The notes under the pieces: generated by a model
The model's database searches: none
Told to the model about the DNA's origin: nothing
What the model saw: the letters and a program-made list of their open reading frames with translations, nothing else
In this document: in pieces, positions 7,657 through 18,764 of the stretch
Position numbering within the stretch: the first letter of the stretch is position 1
Layout of the letters: each line of letters opens with the position of its first letter
Assembly: GCA_035296905.1 (NCBI GenBank)
Contig: DATHAA010000100.1
Location: 1-64,000 of the forward strand
Direction: 5' to 3'
Source of the DNA: DATEOR01 sp035296905
GTDB taxonomy: Bacteria; Actinomycetota; Thermoleophilia; Gaiellales; Gaiellaceae
DNA: 64,000 bases
Program-made: the position numbers and the translations under genes

Positions 7657-8922
7657 GTGACCACCGCCGCACGCCGGCAGGCACCGATCTACACCGGGAC
7701 CCGCATCCCGAGCCCCATCCCGTCGGTCCTCAGGGTCGACCCGGCCCTCCGCGAGGACGACGACATCCTCGAGGTCAACTTCGGGCCGAACCACCCCTCC
7801 ACGCACGGCGTCCTCCGCCTGATCGTCGAGCTGAACGGCGAGCGCGTCGAGGGCGTCGAGGCCGTCATCGGCTACCTCCACACCGGCTTCGAGAAGAACA
7901 TGGAGCAGAAGACGTGGTGGAAGGCGATCACCTACCCGGAGCGGATCGACTATCTCTCCTTTCAGATCAACGAGCTCGCCTTCGTTCTCGCGATCGAGAA
8001 GCTCCTCGGCGTCGAGCCGCCACCCAAGGCCACGTGGATGCGCATGCTGCTGAGCGAGCTCTCGCGGATCCACTCGCACCTCATCTGGCTCGGCACCGGC
8101 GCGCTCGAGCTCGGGGCGATCTCGCTCCTCTGGTACTGCTTTCGCGAGCGCGACGCCGTCCTGGACCTCTTCGAGCTCGTCACCGGCGTTCGCATGCACA
8201 CGCGCTACTTCCAGGCCGGCGGGCTCGCCGAGGACATCCCGCCCGGCTTCTTCATGGAGTGCCGGAAGTTCGCGGACATGTTCCCGGGCCGCGTCGACGA
8301 GTACGAAGCGCTCCTCGACCGGCAGGCGATCTGGCTCGAGCGGACGAAGGGCATCGGCCTCCTCTCCGCGGAGGACGCGATCGCGCTCGGCCAGTCCGGC
8401 CCCGTGCTGCGCGCCTCGGGAGTCGACTGGGACCTGCGGAGAGTCCAGCCCTACCTCGCCTACGACCAGGTCGATTTCGACGTGCCCGTCTATTTCAACG
8501 GAGACGTGTACGACCGGTACAAGGTGCGCATGGACGAGATGCGCGAGTCGACGCGCATCGTCCAGCAGTGCCTCGACGGCATGCCCGAAGGGCCGTGGAT
8601 CGTGGACGACCGCAAGATCGTCCTGCCTCCCCGCCACGAGCTGCACACATCCATGGAGAGCCTCATCCACCACTTCAAGCTGGTGACCGAAGGCTACCGC
8701 GTGCCCGCGGGCGAGGTGTACGTGGCCCTCGAGTCCGCCCGGGGCGAGCTCGGGTGCTACGTCGTCTCCGACGGTGGATCGAAGCCCTGGCGCGTGAAGT
8801 TCCGCGCCCCCTCCTTCGTCGCCCTCGAGGCGACGGCGACCACCGTCGCCGGCTCGCTCGTCGCGGACCTGATCGCGATCCTCGGCTCCCTCGACACGGT
8901 CATGGGGGACTGCGACCGCTGA
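7657..8922 (+). CDS. nuoD: NADH-quinone oxidoreductase subunit D
   Basis: The 49-kDa type subunit (421 residues), structurally related to [NiFe]-hydrogenase large subunits but without the NiFe cysteines; it forms the quinone pocket with NuoB. The diagnostic FGPNHPSTHGVLRL segment is near residue 45, with GYLHTGFEKNME further on. The C-terminus DLIAILGSLDTVMGDCDR is canonical. The start is GTG, directly after the nuoC stop. The stop overlaps the nuoE ATG as TGATG. Confidence 0.96.
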   Translation: MTTAARRQAPIYTGTRIPSPIPSVLRVDPALREDDDILEVNFGPNHPSTHGVLRLIVELNGERVEGVEAVIGYLHTGFEKNMEQKTWWKAITYPERIDYLSFQINELAFVLAIEKLLGVEPPPKATWMRMLLSELSRIHSHLIWLGTGALELGAISLLWYCFRERDAVLDLFELVTGVRMHTRYFQAGGLAEDIPPGFFMECRKFADMFPGRVDEYEALLDRQAIWLERTKGIGLLSAEDAIALGQSGPVLRASGVDWDLRRVQPYLAYDQVDFDVPVYFNGDVYDRYKVRMDEMRESTRIVQQCLDGMPEGPWIVDDRKIVLPPRHELHTSMESLIHHFKLVTEGYRVPAGEVYVALESARGELGCYVVSDGGSKPWRVKFRAPSFVALEATATTVAGSLVADLIAILGSLDTVMGDCDR

Positions 8923-9387
8923 TGGCCCAGGCCGACGCCCTCTACGACGAGATCCAAACAATCGCGGCGCGATATCCGCAGCGGCTCTCGGCGGTCATGC
9001 CCGCGCTCAGGCTCGCGCAGGAGCGCTACGGGTGGCTGCCCCCGGATGCGTTCCGCGAGGTCGGCGAGGCGCTCGACCTCACACCCGCCTACTGCAAGGC
9101 GGTCGCGAGCTTCTACGACATGTTCCACCTCGAGCCCGTCGGCCGGCACATGATCGAGGTCTGCACCAACGTCTCCTGCGCGCTCGTCGGGGCACAGCAG
9201 GTGCTCGAGGCCTTCGAGGGGGAGCTCGGCGTCGAGGCCGGCGAGACGACCGAGGACGGCGAGTTCACGCTCCGCACGATCGAGTGCGCGGGCGGCTGCG
9301 GCTGGGGCACCGTCGTCTCGGTCGACCACCGCTACCGCGAGCCGGTCAAGCCAGACGACGTGCCCGCCATCGTCGAGGAGCTCCGCA

Positions 9388-9401
<14 letters not shown>
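8922..9401 (+). CDS. nuoE: NADH-quinone oxidoreductase subunit E
   Basis: The 24-kDa type thioredoxin-fold subunit binding a [2Fe-2S] cluster (N1a), 159 residues. The ligands sit in CTNVSC and ECAGGCGWG. It forms the NADH dehydrogenase module with NuoF and NuoG. The ATG overlaps the nuoD stop and its 3' end overlaps nuoF by 14 nt, which implies coupled translation. Confidence 0.95.
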
Positions 9402-10751
<1,350 letters not shown>

Positions 10752-10755
<4 letters not shown>

Positions 10756-12920
10756 GCACCCCCGAGATCGTCACCGTCACCGTCGACGGCCGCGAGATCC
10801 AGGTCCCGAAGGGCCTGGGGATGATCGAGACCGCGCTCGAGGCGGGGATCGAGATCCCGGTGTTCTGCTACGAGCCGAGGCTCGGCGCGCCGGTCGGCGC
10901 CTGCCGCATGTGCCTCTGCGAGGTCGAGGGCATGCCGAAGCTCCAGGCGGCCTGCACGATGACGGCGCAGGACGGCCTCGTCCTCTCGACCGCCCAGACG
11001 AGCGCGAAGGCCGCCGAGGGCCAGAACGCCGTCCTCGAGTTCATCCTCCTGAACCACCCGCTCGACTGCCCGGACTGCGACAAGGGGGGCGAGTGCCCGC
11101 TGCAGGACCTCACGTTTCGCTGGGGACCGGGGGCGACCCGCATGCGCTTCGAAAAGCGGACATTCGACAAGCCGATCCCAGTCTCGCCGCTCATCGCGCT
11201 CGACCGCGAGCGCTGCATCCTCTGCTACCGCTGCACCCGCTTCTCCGAGACCGTCGCCGAAGACGGACAGCTCGTGGCGATCAACCGCGGCGCAGGCTCC
11301 ATCATCACCACCTTCGAGGACGAGCCCTACCGCGCGCACTTCTCCGGCAACGTCCTCGAGCTCTGCCCGGTCGGCGCGCTCACCTCGACGACCTATCGGT
11401 TCCGCGCGCGGCCCTGGGAGATCCAGAACGTCCCCACGGTCTGCGGCCTCTGCCCGGTCGGGTGCAACACCTGGGCCACGACCCGCGAAGGCAAGGTGGC
11501 GCGCATCCTCTCCAGAAACCACGCCGAGGTGGACGAGGGTTGGCTCTGCGACAAGGGCCGCTTCGCCTACGCGCACCTCACGGCCGAGGACCGGATCTCG
11601 GTCCCGCGGCGCCGGGTACGCCGACGGGGCTTCGAGCCGCTCTCCTGGGAAGGCGCACTCGACGAGGCGGAGCGCAGCCTAAAGGAGGCCGGCGGCCCGG
11701 TGGTCGTCGCATTCTCCGGCGGCGAGACCGTCGAGACGGCGACGGCGATAGCCCGGCTCGTGAAAGAAGGTCTCGGTGGAGGCAGCGCGCTTCTCCCGGA
11801 CACCTTCCATCCGGCCCTCGACCGCTTCCGCGCGCCGATCTCGGCGATTCGCGACGCGGACGTCTGCCTGGTCTTCGGAGACGAGCCGGTCGTCGAGCGG
11901 GCCCCGGTTCTCGACCTCTGGCTCCGGGCAGCCCGCCGTGGCGGCGCCGAGGTCATCACGCTGAACCCGGCGGGCTCCGCCGCGCTCAAGCCCGGAAGCG
12001 CCGCCTGGGCGGCCGCCCAGCTGCAGGCCGAAAGCCCGGCCGAGGAGCTCCGCGACGCGAAGAGGAGCCTGGACGCCGCCGAGCGTGTCGCGATCGTCTG
12101 GTCGGAGGACGACTCCACGGGCGGAGTGCACGCGCTCGCCCTGGCGGAGAGCCTCGGCGACAAGGCTTCCGTCTACCTGATCCCGCGCACGCCGAACGGC
12201 CGAGGCGTCGCAGCGGCCTGGGGCGACCCGGGCTCCCTCCCCGACGGAGACATCGGTGTTCTCATCGTCTCGGGCGACGAGGCCGCGGGAAGCCCGGACG
12301 TCCGCGACCTCGCAGAGCGCGCGAGGTTCGTGATGACGACGGCGATGTTCGAGTCGGAGGGGACGCTGTGGTCGCACCTGGTCCTCCCGGGCACGAGCTA
12401 CCTCGAGCGGGACGGGACGACCGTGAACCTCGAGGGCCGGCCACAGCGCCAGCGGCGCGCGGTCGCGCCTCCCGCCGAGGACGATCTCGCCTTCTTCGCC
12501 GGGCTCGCGGGCCGCTTCGGCGTCGACGTCGGCCCCTGGCCCACGATGCTGCCCGACGACCACGCCGTGCTTCCCGAGATCGAGAGCTTCGAGGGTGAGG
12601 TGTCGGTGCCGAAGACGTCAGCTCCGAAGGGCGGTGGGAAAGAGCTCGCGGTCGTCCGCTACCGGTCGCTCTTCAGCGGGCCGGCGGTCGAGCGCGTCGA
12701 CCAGCTCCAGTTCCAGCGCCCGCAAGCGGAGATCGAGCTCTCCTACGAGGATGCGAGCGCGCGCGGGATCGACCGCGGAGCCGAGGTGACCGTGCAGTCG
12801 AACGGCACGAGCCGCACGCTCAGGGCCCGTGTGAACCGGCGGCTGCGGAAAGGAGTCGTCCGCATCCCGTCCGAGCACGCCGAGGGCCTGCAAGACCGCG
12901 TCGAGGTGAGAAGCGGCTGA
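10752..12920 (+). CDS. nuoG: NADH-quinone oxidoreductase subunit G
   Basis: The 75-kDa type subunit (722 residues), a molybdopterin-oxidoreductase-fold protein with several Fe-S clusters. The N-terminal ferredoxin-like domain has the [2Fe-2S] cysteines in GACRMC. Next come HPLDCPDCDKGGECPL (His/Cys cluster), CILCYRC with a downstream Cys, and CGLCPVGCN, a four-Cys site found in some NuoG. The C-terminal half is the degenerate molybdopterin domain plus an aspartate-decarboxylase-like barrel. The GTG overlaps the nuoF stop as GTGA. Confidence 0.95.
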
Positions 12921-13916
12921 ATGGACCAGAACCTGAACCAGCCGTGGTGGATCGACGTCATCAAGGCGCTGGTGATCATCAACCTCATCATGGGAGCGTT
13001 TGCCTACTCGACCTGGCTCGAGCGCAAGCTCCTGGGACGCATGCAGCTCCGCTACGGGCCGAACAGAGCGGGCCCGTTCGGGCTCCTGCAGCCGATCGCA
13101 GACCTCGTGAAGCTCCTGCGCAAGGAGAGCTTCTTCCCGGCGAGCGCGATCGACCTCCTCTACATCGCCGCGCCCGCGGTCGCCTGCTTCACGGCCCTCG
13201 CAGCCTTCAGCGTGATCCCGTTCGGAGGCGTCTGGCACGTGGGCGACTACGACATCACGGGGTGGATCACGAACGTCTCGATCGGCCTCCTGCTCATCTT
13301 CGCCCTCGGCGCGATCGGCATCTACGCGTTCCTCGTCGGCGGCTGGGCGAGTGAGTCGAAGTACTCGCTCCTCGGCTCGATGCGAACCGCGGCGCAGCTC
13401 GTCTCCTATGAGGTCTCGTTGGCGCTCTCCGTGCTCGGCGTGGTGATCATGGCCCAGTCGCTCTCGCTCGTCGACATCGCCGAGAAGCAGCAGGCGACGA
13501 TCTGGTTCGCCGCCCCGCAGTTCGTCGGGCTGCTCGTCTTCTTCGTCGCCGGAATCGCGGAGACGAACCGGCCCCCGTTCGACCTCCCCGAGGCCGAGCA
13601 GGAGCTGGTCGCCGGCTACCACACCGAGTACAGCGGCATGCGCTTCGGCCTCTACTCCACGGCCGAGTACATCAACATGATCACGCTCTCCGGCCTCGCC
13701 GTGACTCTCTTCTTCGGCGGCTGGGGCGGGCCGTGGCTGCCCGGCCCCATCTGGTTCCTGCTGAAGCTCGGCGCGTTCATCTTCGTCTTCGTCTGGCTGC
13801 GCGCCACCCTGCCGCGCCTACGCTACGACCAGCTCATGCGTTTCGGCTGGAAGGTGCTCCTGCCCGTCGCGACGCTCAACGCCTTGGTGACCGCGATCCT
13901 AGTGGCGTTGGTATGA
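12921..13916 (+). CDS. nuoH: NADH-quinone oxidoreductase subunit H
   Basis: Membrane subunit (331 residues, about eight helices) that connects the peripheral arm and lines the quinone tunnel. Conserved loops are seen: STWLERKLLGRMQLRYGPNR near the N-terminus and NRPPFDLPEAEQELVAGYH in the second half. The last helices carry the RATLPRLRYDQLM motif. The start is ATG, directly after the nuoG stop. The stop overlaps the nuoI ATG. Confidence 0.96.
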   Translation: MDQNLNQPWWIDVIKALVIINLIMGAFAYSTWLERKLLGRMQLRYGPNRAGPFGLLQPIADLVKLLRKESFFPASAIDLLYIAAPAVACFTALAAFSVIPFGGVWHVGDYDITGWITNVSIGLLLIFALGAIGIYAFLVGGWASESKYSLLGSMRTAAQLVSYEVSLALSVLGVVIMAQSLSLVDIAEKQQATIWFAAPQFVGLLVFFVAGIAETNRPPFDLPEAEQELVAGYHTEYSGMRFGLYSTAEYINMITLSGLAVTLFFGGWGGPWLPGPIWFLLKLGAFIFVFVWLRATLPRLRYDQLMRFGWKVLLPVATLNALVTAILVALV

Positions 13917-14410
13917 GTCCGCAGCCGTTCGACAGCATCAAGGGATTCGCGGTCACGTTCCGGCAGATCTTCAAGAAGCCGATCACGCAGCAGTACCCGG
14001 AGTACAAGCGCCCGGTGTATCCACGCTTCCGCGGACGGCACCGCCTCTGGCGCCACGAGAACGGCCTCGAGAAGTGCGTCGGCTGCTCGCTCTGCGCGGC
14101 CGCCTGCCCGGCCGACTGCATCCGCGTCGTCGCCGACGAGAATAGCGCGGACAACCGCGTCTCACCGGGCGAGCGCTACGCGCGCATCTACGAGATCAAC
14201 CTCTCGCGCTGCATCTTCTGCGGCTACTGCGAGCTTGCATGCCCGTTCGACGCGATCACGCTCGAGGCCGAGTACGAGCTCTCGGAGTACTCGCGCGACG
14301 ACCTCATCTACACGAAGGACATGCTGCTCGCGCCGCCGGTGAAGCGCGTGCCGGTAGCCGACCGCGACCTCTACGACACGCCGATCCCGGTCTGGAGGTC
14401 GGAGTCATGA
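13913..14410 (+). CDS. nuoI: NADH-quinone oxidoreductase subunit I
   Basis: The 23-kDa type 8Fe ferredoxin subunit (165 residues) carrying clusters N6a and N6b that feed electrons to N2. Two classical motifs are visible: CVGCSLCAAACP and CIFCGYCELACP. The ATG overlaps the nuoH stop as ATGA. Unlike the rest of the operon, nuoJ does not follow directly. A 57-codon ORF starting in an ATGA overlap fills the space. Confidence 0.96.
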   Translation: MSPQPFDSIKGFAVTFRQIFKKPITQQYPEYKRPVYPRFRGRHRLWRHENGLEKCVGCSLCAAACPADCIRVVADENSADNRVSPGERYARIYEINLSRCIFCGYCELACPFDAITLEAEYELSEYSRDDLIYTKDMLLAPPVKRVPVADRDLYDTPIPVWRSES

Positions 14411-14580
14411 GTCCGACGTTTCTGGGACGGCGCTCGCAAGGGAGGCAAGCGAGCGGACGCCAGACAGTACGCGGGTACGGTGAGCGACCGCGAGCGCAGT
14501 ATCCCCCCGCGAGCGTCGTCAGCCCGCGCCAAGGGACGGCTTGGCCGGCCCTTCGCGGGCGGCCAGGAGCGTGGGCGTGA
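14407..14580 (+). CDS. unrecognised 57-residue ORF fitted between nuoI and nuoJ
   Basis: Starts with an ATG in an ATGA overlap with the nuoI stop and ends with a TGA in a GTGA overlap with the nuoJ start, so it fits the operon's junction style exactly at both ends. The predicted product is Arg-, Gly- and Pro-rich and basic, with no hydrophobic helix, Cys motif or similarity that I recognise. The DNA also holds an inverted repeat (CGCTCGC / GCGAGCG around 14431-14456). Two explanations compete: a small accessory protein or leader, or a repeat-like insertion that only keeps an open frame so as not to break translational coupling. Confidence 0.4.
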   Translation: MSPTFLGRRSQGRQASGRQTVRGYGERPRAQYPPASVVSPRQGTAWPALRGRPGAWA

Positions 14581-15107
14581 CGAACTTCATCGTGTGGGTG
14601 GTCTGGGTCCTGGCGGCGCTCTCGCTCCTCGGCTCGGGGATTGCGGTCGTCCTCTTCCAGAACCCCTTCTACAGCGCTCTCGCGCTGATCGGGAACCTCG
14701 CCTCGCTCGCGGTTCTCTACCTGCTTCTCGCCGCCGAGTTCGTCGCCGCCGCGGAGGTGCTCGTCTACGCCGGCGCGGTCGTGGTCATATTTCTCTTCGT
14801 CATCGCCTACCTCGGCGGAAGGGCGGACGCGCCCTGGGCGGGCGGGCCCAGTCCCCAATCCCTTGCGGCGATCGTGGCCGCCGCGGCAATCGCTGTCGAG
14901 ATCGTGGTCGTCATCGCGATGAAGGCGGGCGACCAGCTCTCGACTCCCGCCAAGGTCAACGACAACTTCGGCTCGCCGGCTGAGATCGGTCGGCTGTTCC
15001 TCGGCGACCACCTCCTCGCCTTCGAGGTGACTTCCATCGTGCTCCTCGTCGCAGCCGTGGGCGGAGTCATCCTCGGGAGCGCCGTCCCAAGGGAGAGACG
15101 CTCCTAG
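14577..15107 (+). CDS. nuoJ: NADH-quinone oxidoreductase subunit J
   Basis: Membrane subunit (176 residues, five helices) of the proton-pumping arm. The third-helix signature is present: LLLAAEFVAAAEVLVYAGAV, containing the conserved Glu and the YAGAV motif. The start is set at the GTG at 14577, because AGGAG (14565-14569) lies 7 nt upstream. A GTG at 14571 would be too close to that site and a TTG at 14541 would extend into the spacer ORF. The stop overlaps the nuoK GTG. Confidence 0.94.
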   Translation: MTNFIVWVVWVLAALSLLGSGIAVVLFQNPFYSALALIGNLASLAVLYLLLAAEFVAAAEVLVYAGAVVVIFLFVIAYLGGRADAPWAGGPSPQSLAAIVAAAAIAVEIVVVIAMKAGDQLSTPAKVNDNFGSPAEIGRLFLGDHLLAFEVTSIVLLVAAVGGVILGSAVPRERRS

Positions 15108-15415
15108 TGCCCGGGCCCGGTGTCGCCGCCTATCTGATCCTCTCTGTGATCCTCTTCGCCACCGGCGCCTTCGGTGTGCTCATCCGGCGCAGCCCGCTGA
15201 TCGTCCTCCTCGCCCTCGAGATCATGCTGAACGCAGGGAACCTCGCCCTGATCGCGTTCGCCCGCCAGACGGGCACGGGCAGCGGCCAAATCTTCGCCCT
15301 GACCGTGATGGTCGTCGCCGCCGCGGAGGCGGTCGTCGGGCTCGGCCTCATCGTCGCGGTCTCGCGCCGCCACGTCGCGCTCGACGTCGACAAGCTCACC
15401 ACCCTGCGCGGATGA
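15107..15415 (+). CDS. nuoK: NADH-quinone oxidoreductase subunit K
   Basis: Small membrane subunit (102 residues) with three helices, homologous to MrpC/MnhC of antiporters. The conserved glutamates of the pumping path are in LLALEIMLNAGNL and VVAAAEAVVGLGL. The start is a GTG overlapping the nuoJ stop by one base. The stop overlaps nuoL as ATGA. Length is standard. Confidence 0.95.
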   Translation: MPGPGVAAYLILSVILFATGAFGVLIRRSPLIVLLALEIMLNAGNLALIAFARQTGTGSGQIFALTVMVVAAAEAVVGLGLIVAVSRRHVALDVDKLTTLRG

Positions 15416-17310
15416 TCGCCGCCGCCTGGATCGCGCTCTTCGCCCCGGCGGCCGCGGTCGTCGCGATCGCCCTCGCAGGGACGAGCATCACGCGCTCTGT
15501 CGCCGGCTTCCTCGCAGCCGGGTCGGCGCTCGTCTCCTTCGTCTGCTCCGTGGTCGTCTTCGTCGTCTTGCTCGGCGAGAATCCAGAGGAGCGGACGCAC
15601 TCCTCGACGCTCTGGACGTGGCTCTCTGCCGGTGATCTGAAGATCGGCGCGGAGATCCAAATCGACCCGCTCTCTGTCTTCATGATGCTGATCGTCAGCG
15701 GCGTCGGCTTCCTCATCCTCGCCTACGCCGTCGGCTACATGAACGGCGACGTGGAGGAGAGGCGCTACCACGCGTACAAGGCGCTTTTCGTCTTCTCGAT
15801 GCTCCTGCTCGTCGAGGCCGGGAACCTCGTGCTCCTGCTGGCGGGCTGGGGCATGGTCGGCCTCAGCTCCTATCTCCTGATCAACTTCTGGCATCAGCGA
15901 GCGACCGCCGTGGCCGCGGGCAAGAAGGCGTTCATCATGAACGCGTTCGGCGACGCGACCTTCGTGCTCGCCATCTTTCTGCTGATCCAACGCACCGGCT
16001 CGGTGGAGTTCGACGCCGTCTTCAGCTCGGGCGTGGTGGAGCACGGAAGCACCGCGGCGGTCCTGATCGCGCTCGGCCTCCTCGGCGGCGCCGTCGCGAA
16101 GTCCGCGCAAGTCCCGCTCCACACCTGGCTCCCCGATGCGATGGAGGGCCCGACGCCTGTCTCCGCCCTCATCCACGCAGCGACGATGGTGACCGCGGGC
16201 GTCTACCTGATCGCGCGCACGAACGTCCTCTTCGAGCTCGCCCCCGCGATCCAGGACCTCGCCGGGATCCTCGGCGGCGTCACGATCCTCCTCGCCGGGC
16301 TGATCGCGCTCGTGCAGACGGACATCAAGCGCGTAATCGCCTATTCGACGATGAGCCAGATCGGCTACATGTTCGTGGCCGTCGGGCTCGGCGCGTACGG
16401 CTCCGGCCTCTTTCACCTGATGACGCACGCCTTCTTCAAGGCACTCCTCTTCATGGCGGCCGGCATCGTCATCCACGCGCTCTCCGACGAGCAGGACATT
16501 CGCCGCATGGGCGGGCTCGGGCGCGCCATGCCGTTCACCCACCGCGTGTTCGTCGTCGGCGCGCTCTCGCTCGCGGCGATCCCGCCCTTCTCCGGCTTCT
16601 TCTCCAAGGACTCGATCCTCGGCGCCGCGGCGAACGCCGGCACCCTCGGCTGGATTCTCTGGACTGCGGGCGCGATCGGCGCCTTCCTCACCGCGCTCTA
16701 CACCTTCCGTCTTCTCTTCATCGTCTTCTGGGGCGAGATGACGCCCTTCGCCCGCGAGCACCTGCACCTGAAGCGGTTCGAGGGTGGGCTCGCGATGGCG
16801 TGGCCTGTGGCGATCCTCGCTGTTCTCTCCTTCTTCGGGGGCTGGCTCCAGGTGCCGTGGGGCTGGGACCTCGTCAACGAGTGGATCGACCCCGTCGCCG
16901 AGTCGGCAGCCGAGGCCACCGGGACAACGCTCGTCGTCTCGGTGGTCGCGTCCCTTGCGCTCGCGGTCGCAGGCATCCTGCTCGCCTGGCGCTGGTACGG
17001 ACGGATCAGCGATGTGCCCGAGCGTGCGCGCAAGCGCGTGCCGTGGGCGGCCCGGACACTCGAGCACAAGTTCTACTTCGACGAGGCCTACGACCTCGCG
17101 TTCTACGAGCCCGGTTCGCGCAAGGCGGTCTTCCTCACCCAGTACATCGAGCAGCCGCTCTTCCTCGCCCCGCTCGGCGAGCTCGGCTCGAGCGTCCGCG
17201 CGGCTTCACGGCGCCTCTCCTCCCTGCAGACCGGCTACGTCCGCGAGTACGCCCTCGCGCTCGCCGCCGGTCTCGCCGTCCTCGCCATCGTCTTCATCCT
17301 CGTCACGTAG
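15412..17310 (+). CDS. nuoL: NADH-quinone oxidoreductase subunit L
   Basis: Antiporter-like proton-pumping subunit (632 residues), the distal membrane subunit with the lateral helix. Signatures include WGMVGLSSYLLI, the helix-8 region around AKSAQVPLHTWLPDAMEGPTPVSALIHAATMV (contains the pump Lys and His) and THAFFKALLFM. A long C-terminal region follows, as expected for the HL helix. The ATG overlaps the nuoK stop. nuoM starts 2 nt after its stop. Confidence 0.95.
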   Translation: MIAAAWIALFAPAAAVVAIALAGTSITRSVAGFLAAGSALVSFVCSVVVFVVLLGENPEERTHSSTLWTWLSAGDLKIGAEIQIDPLSVFMMLIVSGVGFLILAYAVGYMNGDVEERRYHAYKALFVFSMLLLVEAGNLVLLLAGWGMVGLSSYLLINFWHQRATAVAAGKKAFIMNAFGDATFVLAIFLLIQRTGSVEFDAVFSSGVVEHGSTAAVLIALGLLGGAVAKSAQVPLHTWLPDAMEGPTPVSALIHAATMVTAGVYLIARTNVLFELAPAIQDLAGILGGVTILLAGLIALVQTDIKRVIAYSTMSQIGYMFVAVGLGAYGSGLFHLMTHAFFKALLFMAAGIVIHALSDEQDIRRMGGLGRAMPFTHRVFVVGALSLAAIPPFSGFFSKDSILGAAANAGTLGWILWTAGAIGAFLTALYTFRLLFIVFWGEMTPFAREHLHLKRFEGGLAMAWPVAILAVLSFFGGWLQVPWGWDLVNEWIDPVAESAAEATGTTLVVSVVASLALAVAGILLAWRWYGRISDVPERARKRVPWAARTLEHKFYFDEAYDLAFYEPGSRKAVFLTQYIEQPLFLAPLGELGSSVRAASRRLSSLQTGYVREYALALAAGLAVLAIVFILVT

Positions 17311-17312
17311 CC

Positions 17313-18764
17313 GTGCTCACCTCCATCCTCATCTTCCTTCCGATCGCAGGCGCGCTCTTCGTCTGGATCGTCCCCTGGCCGACGCCGCGGGCGGCCGGAG
17401 GCGCAGCTCTCCTCGTGGCGCTCGCCGAGCTGATCGTCTGGGTGAACCGAGCGCTCAACTTCGACTACGGGAACCGGGGCCTGCAGGACGAGGCGTCGCA
17501 CTCCTGGTTCTCCGATCTCGGGGTCTCGTACACGGTCGGCCTCTTCGACTTCTCGCTCTGGCTGGTCGGCCTGACGGTCGTCGTCACAACGGCCGCGGTC
17601 GCCTACGGCTTCTGGTCGGCGCGCGAGCGCATGGGCGTCTACCTCGGCCTACTCCTCTTCCTCGAAGGCGCGACGGTCGGGGTCTTCGCCGCCCAGGACC
17701 TCCTCCTCTTCTACGTCTTTTGGGAAGCGATGATGATCCCGCTCTACATCCTCATCGGAGTCTGGGGCGGGCCCGGCCGAGTCGGCGCGACGATCAAGTT
17801 CGTCGTCTACACCCTCGCGGGCTCGCTGCTCATGCTCGTGTCGGTAATCGCGCTCGGGCTCTCGGCCGGCACCTTCGACATGAGGGAGATCGGCGAGAGC
17901 TCGAGCACGTGGATCTTCCTCGGCTTCGCCGCCGCGTTCGCCGTCAAGGCGCCACTCTGGCCCTTCCACGGCTGGCTGCCGGACACGTACCGCGAGTCGC
18001 CGGCGGAGGTCTCGGCGATTCTCTCCGGCGTCATCTCGAAGGCGGCGACGTACGGCTTCCTCCGCATCGGGCTTGTCTTCTTCCCGAGCGTGGTGGCGGA
18101 CTGGCGGACGGTCATCCTCGTGATCGCGACGATCGGGCTCGTCTACGGCTCGCTCCTTGCCTTCCGCGCGCCCGACATCCGCGGCGTGATCGCCTATTCG
18201 AGCCTCGCGCAGGTGAACCTGATCATCATCGGCCTCTTCGCGGTCAACGACTCCGGCCTCTCGGGCGCCCTTCTGCAGATGATCACGCACGGGCTCGTCT
18301 CGGCGACCCTCTTCCTACTCGCCGGCGCGGTCGAGCGGCGCGCGGCTACCGGCGATCTCGGCCGACTCGGCGGGATGGCGCGTGGCCGTCCTGTTCTCGC
18401 GACAACGCTCATCACCGCGGGTGTCATCGCCCTCGCCGTGCCGGGATCGAGCGCGTTCGCGGGCGAGTTCCTCATCCTGAACGGGATTTTCACGCGCGGC
18501 TGGGGCTGGGCGGTTGCAGGCGCTGTCGCGATCGTGCTCGCGGCGATGTACATGCTGCGCCTGATCTCGGCAATCCTCCACCGGGATCCGGGGCCTGCGG
18601 TCACCGACGCGGCGCTCGACCTTCGCCCGGCCGAGATCAGCGTGATCGTTCCGCTCGTCGCCGTCCTGCTCGCGCTGTCGTTCTGGCCGGCTGCGATCAC
18701 CGACCACTCCTTCGGCGGGAAACCCGCTGAATCTCTGGGCTCCCGGTTCGAGGCCGCGCCGTGA
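17313..18764 (+). CDS. nuoM: NADH-quinone oxidoreductase subunit M
   Basis: Antiporter-like subunit (483 residues, about 14 helices). Seen are the FWEAMMIPLYILIGVWGG helix with the essential Glu, KAPLWPFHGWLPDTYRESP with the pump Lys, and THGLVSATLFLLAG. The GTG at 17313 gives the normal N-terminus. The stop overlaps nuoN as GTGA. Confidence 0.95.
   Translation: MLTSILIFLPIAGALFVWIVPWPTPRAAGGAALLVALAELIVWVNRALNFDYGNRGLQDEASHSWFSDLGVSYTVGLFDFSLWLVGLTVVVTTAAVAYGFWSARERMGVYLGLLLFLEGATVGVFAAQDLLLFYVFWEAMMIPLYILIGVWGGPGRVGATIKFVVYTLAGSLLMLVSVIALGLSAGTFDMREIGESSSTWIFLGFAAAFAVKAPLWPFHGWLPDTYRESPAEVSAILSGVISKAATYGFLRIGLVFFPSVVADWRTVILVIATIGLVYGSLLAFRAPDIRGVIAYSSLAQVNLIIIGLFAVNDSGLSGALLQMITHGLVSATLFLLAGAVERRAATGDLGRLGGMARGRPVLATTLITAGVIALAVPGSSAFAGEFLILNGIFTRGWGWAVAGAVAIVLAAMYMLRLISAILHRDPGPAVTDAALDLRPAEISVIVPLVAVLLALSFWPAAITDHSFGGKPAESLGSRFEAAP

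Noticed and set aside
6955..8961. A 668-codon minus-strand frame opposite nuoB-nuoD
   Set aside because: It is the antisense shadow of conserved nuo genes with typical RD/AV-rich composition and no domain.
15130..17067. A 645-codon minus-strand frame opposite nuoK-nuoL
   Set aside because: Antisense shadow; extremely charged, repetitive composition and no recognisable motif.
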